Assembly (NCBI GenBank): GCA_015227615.1
Contig: JAALGZ010000103.1
Span: 1 to 42,351, forward strand
Origin: Labyrinthula sp. Ha
Lineage: Eukaryota; Sar; Bigyra; Labyrinthulida; Labyrinthulaceae
Direction of reading: 5' to 3'
Length of the DNA: 42,351 bases
The number at the start of each line of letters is the position of its first letter. Position 1 is the first letter of the stretch. Made by a program: the position numbers and the translations under genes. The notes below the pieces were generated by a model, which saw nothing but the letters and a program-made list of their open reading frames with translations, had not been told where the DNA came from and searched no databases. Below are positions 1 through 8,328 of the stretch, piece by piece.

Positions 1-25
1 AGATGAAGCTGAATCTTCTCGGCCA

Positions 26-451
26 ATGTTCTATATCATTGATGCTATTAATGCTGAAAAGAAAGAACTAATAGTGCGCACCTCAAAACATCGTGATATA
101 AAAAGCTCGTTGGAAGTTATTAGTAGTTTCACTGTTACTCCTTCAGTTAATAACCCTGGAGAAAGTGTTCTGATTATATATATAACAGAAAGAAACAAGA
201 AATGCACTATTGGCTATTTTCTTTGTCTCGCCTTTTTTATCCTTGGTGCTATAGGAGGAATTGTCGTTGTAATATTTGGGGGAAATTCTACATTATACGG
301 TATCGTTATGGGTGCTATGAGTGTTTATCAATTGCAGAAAGGTCAACGCAAATTTAATAAAAGAAAGAAAAATCTCGAGAATCTTGCTAGAAGACTTCAA
401 ATTGGTATCTTTAGAAATGGGTCTAGAGCTTCAGGAGAGGAGGAGGTATAA
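26..451 (+). CDS. Unrecognised small membrane protein, possibly 5'-partial
   Basis: This frame gives 141 residues from the first in-frame ATG. The frame stays open to the window edge (eight more codons, acidic and serine-rich), so the real start may lie outside the window. Residues about 1-58 look soluble. Two adjacent hydrophobic segments follow at about 62-83 and 85-102, rich in Gly, Ile, Val and Phe and joined by a short turn. A strongly basic stretch (QKGQRKFNKRKKN) comes directly after them, and the tail ends in acidic residues (GEEEV). This suggests a hairpin membrane anchor with basic residues on the cytosolic side. No family is recognised. The open frame, clear hydrophobic pattern and lack of breaks argue for a real gene rather than transposon debris. 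Confidence 0.6.
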   Translation: MFYIIDAINAEKKELIVRTSKHRDIKSSLEVISSFTVTPSVNNPGESVLIIYITERNKKCTIGYFLCLAFFILGAIGGIVVVIFGGNSTLYGIVMGAMSVYQLQKGQRKFNKRKKNLENLARRLQIGIFRNGSRASGEEEV

Positions 452-1930
452 CTAAACTTATATGCGAATCATCTCAACGCTACTGATGCTTTTTAAGTTT
501 TAAGAAAGGATCATATGAACTTTTTTTCCAAAATATGAAGTAGAAAACGTAATTTGGATGAAGCTTTGAGAAAATCCACGCAAAACTAAAACTGGAAACA
601 TATTTTTTATAACAATCGTCGGAAAATATATCTATTAAGAAAGTGTTTATATAACTTTGCAAATATGGTTGGCAAGAAAGCAAATCATTAATTAGCTGGG
701 CCAGTAAAAAATGTGAAGGTATGACAACTCAAACTATACCTCTGCACGACTTGGGTAACTTAAGTACAAACAACATTACTTTAACTCGGGAAACCAAATA
801 AAAATTTCAAGATTCATTAGACAAAAATAAACATGTAAATATGCAACCCATTTGTTTCAAGAAGCGAATAAAACACAAATAGCTCAACAAGACTAGAAAA
901 GATGTTTTCTTGCGTATATTAACTGAAAATACGCTGTCAGCTACCTGATCTATAAGAAAATCTTTAACATCAGTAAAAAATAACCTTATTTCCACACAAA
1001 CGTTCAAGCATAGGTAAAGAAAAAATAGCAGAAGAATTGAGCTTCATAGTCTTTACAGAAAATATTACAAATTTTCTGAAATAAAATTAATTGAATGCAC
1101 TGCAAAAGGGTTCTCTTGACTTCAATACGTAGGTTTAAAAATCAACCTTTACTTCTCTCATATAAATTATCTTAAGTATAACCTTCTACGATCAATAGGA
1201 ATAAGCACCTGTGCAAATAAATCTAGGAAACAGTTTATACCTTTCTCTTCTGTCTTGAATACGTTGAAAAGCTGAATAAGATATTTAAAAAGTTTTCTAA
1301 GAATGATTTGCCAATAAGATAAACAAGTATTTTGTAAAAATATTTATAATATATCACAAAGCGGCACGTTTATTTATTCAACTAGGGAATTCAAACATTC
1401 ATCACTGTAATTTTGAACAGAAGTGATGAAAAATTATCAATCCTTATACGTACTTCTATTTAATGTTTTCTTTTTATGAAACTAATCACATGAAAATAAA
1501 TGAGAAACAAAAAATCATTTTTTAATAAGAGCAAAAGTTTCACTTTTCCTTTTTTCTGACCATCATCTGCATTAACCGACGGTAAACAGCCTGTACAACA
1601 AAACCTTCGGAATAGGATCTTTGAAAATTAAGACAATTTTATTCGAATTTATTATTTTTTTGTGAATTCCATCAAGGCTTAGCTTCTTATTCTATTTTCA
1701 GCTTCTTAATATTCTTGCACTGTGTGCTCGTTGTCAACTCAATCTTTGTTATAATTTGAATATGCAAATTTCTTTGGTCAAATCTTGGATTTATATATAT
1801 ATATAGGGTAATGTAGTATTGAGGTTGGGTGAAATGGGTAATGACATGTGGCTTTCTTTCTTAGAAGTTTATATTCTTTTCGATATATCCATTAACGCTT
1901 AAAGTCTGTATACTTCACGAAACCATATAT
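452..1930. other. Gene-free AT-rich stretch
   Basis: About 1.5 kb with only short chance frames. It contains homopolymer T and A runs and a short TA run near 1791-1806. No LTR, tRNA or transposase signature was seen. It should contain the downstream side of gypsy-B, but no copy of the gypsy-B LTR could be found here. Confidence 0.5.
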
Positions 1931-2084
1931 TATACTATATAACCGTTATTTCCGGACACCCCTCCGTTTATATCTCTACTAAGCTGTCGCTACGCACACT
2001 GGTGCTCTGCACTACCATTGGCTCCACGCCATCGCTCCATATGGAATCCTCGAGTCCATATCCCACAGTTGAGACATCTGTAGT

Positions 2085-2750
2085 TTAGGACAACTCAGTT
2101 CCCATGGCGATCCAACTCGGTGTAACACTTTCGTTTCTGGCAAAAAGTTCCAAGTATCTTCCAGTTCTAAACATGTTCGTTATCCTTCTTTTTAACTCGT
2201 CTGGTTTCTGGTTGTTAGGTAACCTTGGACTCTCTATCACATCGCTGCCGAAGAAAAGTATTCTCTGAGTAACCGGAACTGATCCACGCCTAAATATGGG
2301 TAGCTCCTCCATGACACTATGAACTAGACTACCTGTATTCACCTGCACTTCTTCACGTCTTGATCTCTTGATCCAATAAATCAACTGCTTGTATTCAAAA
2401 CCTTGTTTATTTGCCCACTGGATCGCTGCTTCCCTAGTCGACTTAGCAACCCAGCACATAAAATAACCGTTCTTAACGAGTAGTTTTAACGGGATGCGTT
2501 TGATTTCATCGTTTCTCAGCGTATCGTAGCTCAGGGATAAACCTCTAACCGGATCCTTCTTGGAAACCTTCCAAGGCGGGTTAGCTAAAACAATATCAAA
2601 AGTTCCACCAAATCTTCTGATCACATGGATAATCATCTTAGACCAGTTAACCCTTCTAACATCTCCGCTCAGCAACCAGGTATTCCTTGTGACTATCGAC
2701 TGCCTGGTAATTTTCTCAGCCGCCTCATAATGTTTGGCCAGATGATTCAT
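2085..2750 (-). CDS. MT-A70 (METTL3/IME4-like) adenine methyltransferase domain fused to Gag end
   Basis: This is a 221-residue open frame. Residues 1-15 (MNHLAKHYEAAEKIT) match the end of the Gag zinc-binding region of gypsy-A (NHLNKHHEAAERM). From about residue 24 the sequence is MT-A70-like: LLSGDVRR resembles the CDIR stretch before the catalytic motif of METTL3, and FDIVLANPPWKV at about 51-62 is the DPPW motif with Asn for Asp. After this come a Y-x-TLRNDEIKRIPL stretch, the hydrophobic GYFMCWV strand, LIYWIKR, and the family's C-terminal block RLPNNQKPDELKRRI...ELFARN...PSWIAMGTEL. That order matches the catalytic core of m6A methyltransferases, which act on RNA or DNA with S-adenosylmethionine. 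Base composition is visibly richer in G+C than the flanks. It could be a retroelement-captured host gene or a host gene whose 5' end was replaced by Gag. Whether it is active is unknown. Confidence 0.8.
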   Translation of the reverse strand: MNHLAKHYEAAEKITRQSIVTRNTWLLSGDVRRVNWSKMIIHVIRRFGGTFDIVLANPPWKVSKKDPVRGLSLSYDTLRNDEIKRIPLKLLVKNGYFMCWVAKSTREAAIQWANKQGFEYKQLIYWIKRSRREEVQVNTGSLVHSVMEELPIFRRGSVPVTQRILFFGSDVIESPRLPNNQKPDELKRRITNMFRTGRYLELFARNESVTPSWIAMGTELS

Positions 2751-3836
2751 CGAACAAGTGGGACATGATACCTATCTGCTACATTGGTGGACATCCCTCA
2801 TCCTTTGTCCTCTGAAAAATTTGATACTTTCATCACAAGAAAAGCAAGTTCTACAGCGAATCATAGGAAGATTTCTGGGTCCAGAATATTGTGAAGATTG
2901 CAACATAATCTTTTCCACATTACTTTAAGAAGAAAGCATCTTGGAAGATAATTCGACCTTCATGAGTAAGTTACGTGGGATGAGAGGAGTCCAAGACTCC
3001 ATGTCGGTGGACTCCATCTTCTCATTCCACAGGTCATAGAATTTAGCCCTTAGATGACCGGAATTTTATACATTCTCCGTAAAAAAGGTGATGGACTTAA
3101 AATTAGACCACATTCTAGGCTTCGTTTTTAAAGAGAGAGAACACTTATAGTTGAATGACTGAAAGTTCGGCAAGAAAATCTTCAAATTGTTTGCGAAAGA
3201 TAAGTTCTAATTCAGTTTGAATGCTTGCAGCTTATTTTGTACTTCTAAAGTCAATAGTTCTGAGTTGTAGGAAGCCTCAATAGCTTCTAAATAACTGTCT
3301 AAATCGTTATTTTTCTCCGGTTTAATTTGTATTTGAATTTTCATGGGCAAAACAGCTAATAGCTTGTTAAGTATAGACATTCCTTGATAGTGCCTCTTAA
3401 TTTGCTTACAACGTGCAACTATATGGAGTATCTTTGCTTCAAAATCACTATCTTCTGAATAGACAGTTGACCCAAATCCATCCTTAAAAACTGGTAAAGA
3501 TTTGAAAAAGTGAGGTGTTTCTTCAAAGTCTGAACGGCTAGAAAAACTGCTGGGTTCCATTTTAGCATTTTACTCAGAATTTTCCAACTTTAATTTATTA
3601 AGTCTTTCAAGAATTTGTTTCAAATAATCATTAGTATCCTTACTCGTTTTTTTCAGTTTCTTATTCGTTTCCTTACGTGATGGACGCATTTCAGGTTGAA
3701 AAGAAGCGGATTAAGAGAAATGGAAGTTTGCTATTCTTAGAAGTGTGTCTGTTGAGGAAGTACAAAGGCCGGTATCATCAGTGGAGTTGGCTAAAGTGGA
3801 TCTGTCTTCTCTTTTTCCTTTGACGCTTTCACTCAT
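2700..3836 (-). pseudogene. Gypsy-B gag, broken
   Basis: The region reads like the Gag of gypsy-A from its ATG at 3836: a Ser/Thr-rich start (SSTDTLLRIANF), a basic stretch, the capsid block around FKDGFGST and SEDSDF, ILNKLLAVLP, and at the end a Cys/His-rich segment of the type CxxC...HxxxH. It carries a few breaks and is a fossil. Its last residues are continuous with the MT-A70 domain described separately. Confidence 0.7.
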
Positions 3837-3845
3837 AAGATGAGT

Positions 3846-3857
3846 ATCTTTAAGTTG
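3846..3857 (-). promoter_or_regulatory. Gypsy-B self-complementary primer-binding site
   Basis: In element orientation it reads AACTTAAAGATA, directly at the LTR end. It is the exact reverse complement of the 12 bases on the minus strand of 3932-3943 inside the LTR. The same arrangement occurs in gypsy-A. It is consistent with Tf1-type self-priming of reverse transcription. Confidence 0.6.
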
Positions 3858-4095
3858 TTGTGTTTGAAGTAATAAGGGAGGATCGAGTTGTTAAAGGGAG
3901 TGTAGATAAGTCTAGAAATAAAACTTGTTGGAACTTAAAGATAACTTCTCTTGTTCATCTTCTACACTTATGCAATATGATGTGCTAAGGTATCAGTAGA
4001 AGTATGGTAACTAACAACCAACATTTTCTTATAACCAATACCTGCCCAAATCGGTCATAAGGGGCGAAGAACTCAATATACAACAAGCTGTAACA
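3857..4095 (-). repeat. LTR of gypsy-B (5' LTR), 239 bp
   Basis: In element orientation it starts TGTTAC and ends AACA, and is 239 bp long against 238 bp for the gypsy-A LTRs. The U3-like half is poorly conserved between the families. The segment TATCTTTAAGTT (minus strand of 3932-3943) and the LTR end next to the primer-binding site are conserved. The outer end abuts the interrupted copia-1 protease region. Confidence 0.65.
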
Positions 4096-5502
4096 CTACA
4101 TTATTCAGCAGGATATGATCTAGTCTACCTTTTACACTATTTATGATTTTTTTAGAAAATGCTCCAGAAATGGATATGTTGTGGACTGGTTCGGTCTTTT
4201 TGAGTGAAGACTTATTTCCAACGACGTGTTGAGTTGCTCCAGAATCTAGCAAAGATTGAAAACATTCCTGTTCAAATCTACAGGAGCATTTAGTTAAATG
4301 AATCGAAGTTATGTTGCTGGAGATATTAAAAACCATAATAAAGGAATCCAAATGTATAGGTTGAACTTCTTCTTCGTCTTCAAACGTTGCACCAATATCT
4401 AGTTTTTGAACTTCTGCTTCATTTTCTTCAGCTATTTCTTCGTTTGGGTTCTCGTTTTCTATAGTATCGTCTTCTTTCGGTAATACTCTATCGGTACTTA
4501 ACATGAGTGCTTGTATTCTACAGGATCTGGATTTGTGTAAGGGATCTTTACACTTCCAGCAAATGAGCTCACTATTCGGACATAGCTTAATATTATGTCC
4601 GAAACAACCGCACTTTAGGCAGCACCTATTTGGCTTCAATATTGTTTTATTGTTTGAGTTGGAAACTTCATTAACTTTGATGTTCACACGAGACATGGGA
4701 GTGCGTGCTGTATTCTGACTGCAATGAAGAGATAGATTATAACCTATTCTAAGAAAGTATTTTATTTTTTCATCTAAAGTTTCAGCGTTACAAATGGATT
4801 TGTGCACTTGAAACTGTGTGTAAGGAAACCCCCCCCCATTAAAAACATCTCTCGTATTTCACACGTTTCGCTTCCGCCGTGAAATATGAATTCAGTATAT
4901 ATTTTTCTAAAAAGATCGATAAACGTATTCAATTCTTTAAACTGAATAGAATTTAAACACCGTTTTGCTGCTACTCGAGCAGTTTCTGAATCCTTTTCAT
5001 AGTGATATTTAATAGCTAAGAATCGATTAAATAAAGTGCTTGAAGCTTCAATATAGTGTATTAGTCCAAGACTTAAAGTAGCTCTCAAAATATGTAATAC
5101 ATACTGTACATTACTTGCATACTCAACTTTTGCTTGATAATATTTTCTTCATTGTCATAAATCATAAATACACAATGTTGATAAATATAAATATTGCACT
5201 CAAGTGACAACTTCATTAACTCCATTGGAGTATCATCTGTGGTTTTAGAGTAAGTTTTCAATATATTTGTCTCATTGATATCATATATTTTTCTTCAGTA
5301 ATTGTTTCACTAAATTCAGCTCAGTCTTGTATACTTCTTTCTCCCGTTTGAAAAGGATAGGGGTCACTACTTCGTAGATAACAAATAAAACAAGATGTTT
5401 CTTGCCCAGGCAAGCTCTGAGAGAAGCTTCCCAGTCCTTAATAATAATTCTAGAGGCACCTAGTCTTGGGAGTTCATTTGTTTTGGAATCATAGTTGTTC
5501 AT
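4096..5502 (-). pseudogene. Copia-1 gag and start of protease, broken
   Basis: The N-terminal part has the copia Gag look (LPRLGASRIIIKDWEASLRA). The middle is a helical capsid-like part. Then come two zinc knuckles in tandem, CCLKCGCFGHNIKLC and CWKCKDPLHKSRSC. An acidic linker leads to the aspartic protease signature LLDSGATQHVV near 4220. The frame runs into the gypsy-B LTR and stops there. A fossil with a few breaks. Confidence 0.75.
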
Positions 5503-5800
5503 GTTTTTTCTTTTTCATTGCCCTTTTATATCATTTGGTACCCGGTAATACACACATTATGAGGAGAATTAAGTGATAATATATGAACTAATACATAAAT
5601 TGTATAAATTTTGGGAACTTTTATGAATAAATATTTTAAGTGAAGGCTCCTTAATACTTTAGAACTACCTGTGAAGAAAGGAGAAGAGAAGTAAAGATTT
5701 CTTTTTCTTTCTTGTTATGCTCATTTTTTCTCTTGATTTTTTGTCCTTTACGCCTAGACCTCATAGTGAACAAATTCTTCTATATTTTCTTCGTGAGTCC

Positions 5801-5814
5801 TTAGGCTCTTAACC
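5801..5814 (-). promoter_or_regulatory. Candidate copia-1 primer-binding site (tRNA-Asn anticodon arm)
   Basis: The plus strand reads TTAGGCTCTTAACC. This matches 12 of 14 bases of the conserved tRNA-Asn(GUU) anticodon arm TTCGGCTGTTAACC, which is matched more closely by copia-C and copia-E. It lies about 300 bp before the gag ATG, farther than in the other copia copies. Confidence 0.35.
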
Positions 5815-5943
5815 TGTTGTATTAACTATATGGTAGAAATATTATTTTTTTCCTATTTTGAATGTTAACTCATTAAAAACTAAAGAACAAACAACTACTA
5901 GCTACTCGCAGAAACAACAGACAATAAATAATACCATATAACA
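5815..5943 (-). repeat. Candidate 5' LTR of copia-1, about 129 bp
   Basis: In element orientation it would start TGTTATATGG and end TACAACA, directly followed by the tRNA-Asn-like primer site. The length is similar to the 135-bp LTR of copia-D. There is no second copy in the window, so the limits rest only on the TG...CA ends and the primer site. Confidence 0.35.
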
Positions 5944-6101
5944 GAAAGAACATATTGGGTTTCTCCTGTGAAGATAAGTAACTTTGTTATTTCTAAATTT
6001 TAGTAGGGTGTCTGCTTTAACGATTTTTCTTTTGGTTTACATTCTTTTTTGTTGTCGTTTTATTGCTTGTTACGGTATTAAAATGGTAATTTTCTGACTA
6101 T

Positions 6102-6106
6102 TTAAC
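6102..6106. repeat. Target-site duplication of gypsy-A, left
   Basis: TTAAC immediately before the 5' LTR, repeated exactly after the 3' LTR. Confidence 0.85.
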
Positions 6107-6344
6107 TGTTATATCTCCTATATTTTAGCACCTTAGGCACTTCTTGGGAAGGTACTATTTATATTTCTTATATCCGCGGGTTGGTAATTAGTTACCTTAG
6201 TTTTTTGTGAATACCTTTCTAAAACAAAACCATTATTGCAGAACACGAACGAAGAGAGTTATCTTTAAGTTCTAAATAAGTGGTAGTTAAACTTTTCTGC
6301 AATCCCCTTAGTTGGTTGTTCTCCATCGACCTTTGAATATAACA
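6107..6344 (+). repeat. 5' LTR of gypsy-A
   Basis: 238 bp, with TGTT...AACA ends and about 94-95 percent identity to the copy at 11726-11963. It holds the 12-base segment 6260-6271, which is complementary to the primer site. Confidence 0.9.
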
Positions 6345-6355
6345 ACTTAAAGATA
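6344..6355 (+). promoter_or_regulatory. Gypsy-A self-complementary primer-binding site
   Basis: AACTTAAAGATA abuts the end of the 5' LTR (it includes the last LTR base). It is the exact reverse complement of LTR bases 6260-6271. In Tf1-type elements the transcript's own 5' end folds back onto this site and serves as primer. If this holds here, transcription should start near 6260. No tRNA 3'-end complement (TGG...) is visible at this position. Confidence 0.65.
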
Positions 6356-6363
6356 CTCATCGT

Positions 6364-7554
6364 ATGACCGATAGAGTAACTGGAAAAAGAGACGAAACTT
6401 CAACACTTGCTGAATCTTCTGAGGATACAAACTTGTGTAGCTCATCCACTGATACCCTTTTAAGAATCGCAAACTTTCCTTTCTCCGAACTTACATCTTT
6501 TAAGACTGAAACGAATACTTCACGAAGAGACACGAGTAAAAAGGTAAAAAGAACTAAAATGGACACGAACGAATATTTAAAAGAGATCCTGGAGAGGTTG
6601 AATAGATTAGAAGTTGAAAACTCCCAGCTAAAGGCTAGAATGCATGCTAGCACTGGTCCTAGCCGTGGTAATATGGATGATACTTCTCAAAATTTTAAAA
6701 CTTTGCCTGCGTTCAAAGATGGTTTTGGTTCCACTATTTCTTCAGAAGATAGTGACTTTGACGCAAAAATCTTACATCTGGTGGCTTGTTGTAAACAACT
6801 CAGATCTCATTATGAAAATTTATCTATTCTCAATAAACTTTTAGCAGTTTTACCGATGAACATCCAGATTCAGATGAAACCTGAAAAAGTCAATGATCTA
6901 GATAGCTATTTGTCTGCTCTGGAAGCTTCATATAATTCAGAACTGTTAACTTTAGAGGCACAAAATAAACTTCAAGCTTTCAAATTAAATTTAAATATCT
7001 CATTTTCTGATAATTTAAAAACTTTTTTAGCAGACGTGGAGTCTTTCAATTATATATGTTCATTATCTTTGAAAACCAAACCGAGGACTTGGAGCAACTT
7101 TAAAGCCATTACTTTCTTTACTGAGAACATTTTGAGACCTGGACACCTTAGAGCAAAATTTTACGACCTCTGGAACGAAAAAATGGAGTCAACTGATATA
7201 GAAAGTTGGACTCACCTTATTCCAAGAAATTTGTTAATGAAAGCAGAATTGTCTTGTAAGATGCTCTCAGCTACATCCACTTCTGACAAGATTATGGTCA
7301 CTTCATCTCAACACTTAGGTCCAAAAAATTTACCAGCAGTCCATTACAGGACTTGTTTTACTTGCGACGAATCCATTAAACTTTTTCGATCTGAGCGTAT
7401 GAAGGATGTGCATCAGTGCAACAGGAGAGTTGCGTGTTCGACATGCAGCAGGAACCATCTAAATAAACACCATGAAGCAGCTGAAAGAATGTTTAACAAG
7501 AGTAAATGTACTGCAGGATCAAATCAAATGAACTCTGGAAATTCTTATTTGTAG
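6364..7554 (+). CDS. gag: Gypsy-A Gag
   Basis: A 396-residue open frame starting 19 bases after the LTR end. Order: a Ser/Thr-rich acidic start, a basic segment (about 55-70), a short coiled-coil-like stretch (EYLKEILERLNRLEVENSQL), then a helical capsid-like part (about 115-300). The C-terminal Cys/His region is CFTCDES...HQCNRRVACSTCSRNHLNKHH, not a classical CCHC knuckle but a CxxC...C...CxxC...H...H type that recalls BEL/Pao and related Gags. It forms the particle that packages element RNA. The frame looks whole. Gypsy-B contains a clear relative. Confidence 0.8.
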   Translation: MTDRVTGKRDETSTLAESSEDTNLCSSSTDTLLRIANFPFSELTSFKTETNTSRRDTSKKVKRTKMDTNEYLKEILERLNRLEVENSQLKARMHASTGPSRGNMDDTSQNFKTLPAFKDGFGSTISSEDSDFDAKILHLVACCKQLRSHYENLSILNKLLAVLPMNIQIQMKPEKVNDLDSYLSALEASYNSELLTLEAQNKLQAFKLNLNISFSDNLKTFLADVESFNYICSLSLKTKPRTWSNFKAITFFTENILRPGHLRAKFYDLWNEKMESTDIESWTHLIPRNLLMKAELSCKMLSATSTSDKIMVTSSQHLGPKNLPAVHYRTCFTCDESIKLFRSERMKDVHQCNRRVACSTCSRNHLNKHHEAAERMFNKSKCTAGSNQMNSGNSYL

Positions 7555-8328
7555 CGTCGTGAGATATGTTCAGATTTTTTTTTCTGCAGTGGAATATGTT
7601 CAAGTTCTGTTTCTTGTTGTTTATTGATGCTTTTTTATATTGTTGAAAGGTGAATTGTGGTCAGAAGTTTATTGGATGTTGATATATATATGAAATTTCT
7701 GTATATTCTGGATCTACAAAGGAAATATGAAGATATTACGTGGTTCTTGACTTGTTTTGAAGTGTTTTTTGGAAGTTATAAGTGATTTCGGCAAATTGGG
7801 AACCTAATTTACAGTCTTTTCTCTTTCGTATTATGTGATAAAACTCGCCCGTGATGAGATGTAAGGGTGGTTTATTCACTGATGTTTTTATGCTGTGAAT
7901 TTTCATTTGGTGACATTTGGTGATATAAATTTGAAATGAGATATCGTTAATCATGATTGATGTGAAATAGTACAAGGAGGATTTGTAAGTTCAACAATAG
8001 TATGTTTACCTATTGATATAGTATAACTCGGTATTGGTAATACTTTGAAATATAACATATTACCATACTTGGAATAGTTGTGAGAAGTTAGTTAATCGTT
8101 AATAATTGTTGTTGAAGAAAAATATAAATAAGAGAAAGGAAAACTAAAGAGTTTTAATTTTAAGAGCCAAGCCAGATGCTTTAAGACCTGAGAACCTTAT
8201 CGGCGGACGTGTAGTTTGTTTTTGTCGACACGTAAAACGCAATATATTCGAGTAATCATTTTCATCAAAATACAGGACAAGGCATTAATGCAGTAATGTA
8301 GCATTGCAATAATTCAAAGGAGGACATT
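7555..8328 (+). other. Gag-pol spacer of gypsy-A with GC hairpins near its end
   Basis: About 770 bp without a supported coding frame, T- and G-rich on the plus strand. Near its end and into the pol start are two short inverted repeats, AGGAGG/CCTCCT (8318-8323 with 8335-8340) and CCCTCC/GGAGGG (8383-8388 with 8396-8401), in a locally GC-rich tract. What lets pol be expressed is not visible. Confidence 0.45.

Larger units (their letters stand above)
2690..4095 (-). mobile_element. Gypsy-B: broken Ty3/gypsy-type (Tf1-like) element, 5' part
   Basis: This is a second copy of the gypsy-A family in minus orientation. It consists of one LTR (3857-4095), a primer-binding site (3846-3857) and a gag region (about 2700-3836) whose capsid part is clearly similar to that of gypsy-A (shared stretches such as ILNKLLAVLP and SYNSELLTLE). 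The gag is broken at a few places. No protease, reverse transcriptase or integrase follows; instead the gag end runs into the MT-A70 frame. No second LTR was found, so the downstream limit is uncertain. It interrupts copia-1 at 4095/4096. The LTR is much diverged from that of gypsy-A, so it belongs to a different subfamily. Confidence 0.75.
4096..5943 (-). mobile_element. Copia-1: broken Ty1/copia element, 5' part
   Basis: It contains a candidate 5' LTR (5815-5943), a tRNA-Asn-like primer site (5801-5814), a leader, gag and the start of the protease. It is interrupted at 4095/4096 by gypsy-B, and its downstream half is not visible in the window. The coding part is broken at a few places. It must be older than the gypsy-B insertion. 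Confidence 0.65.

Noticed and set aside
1930-2084. A second LTR for gypsy-B next to the MT-A70 frame
   Set aside because: No stretch resembles the 239-bp LTR at 3857-4095, not even its conserved TATCTTTAAGTT segment.
6357-6653. 98-codon minus-strand frame at the gypsy-A gag start
   Set aside because: It is the exact antisense of the open gag frame, which has clear homology to the gypsy-B gag.
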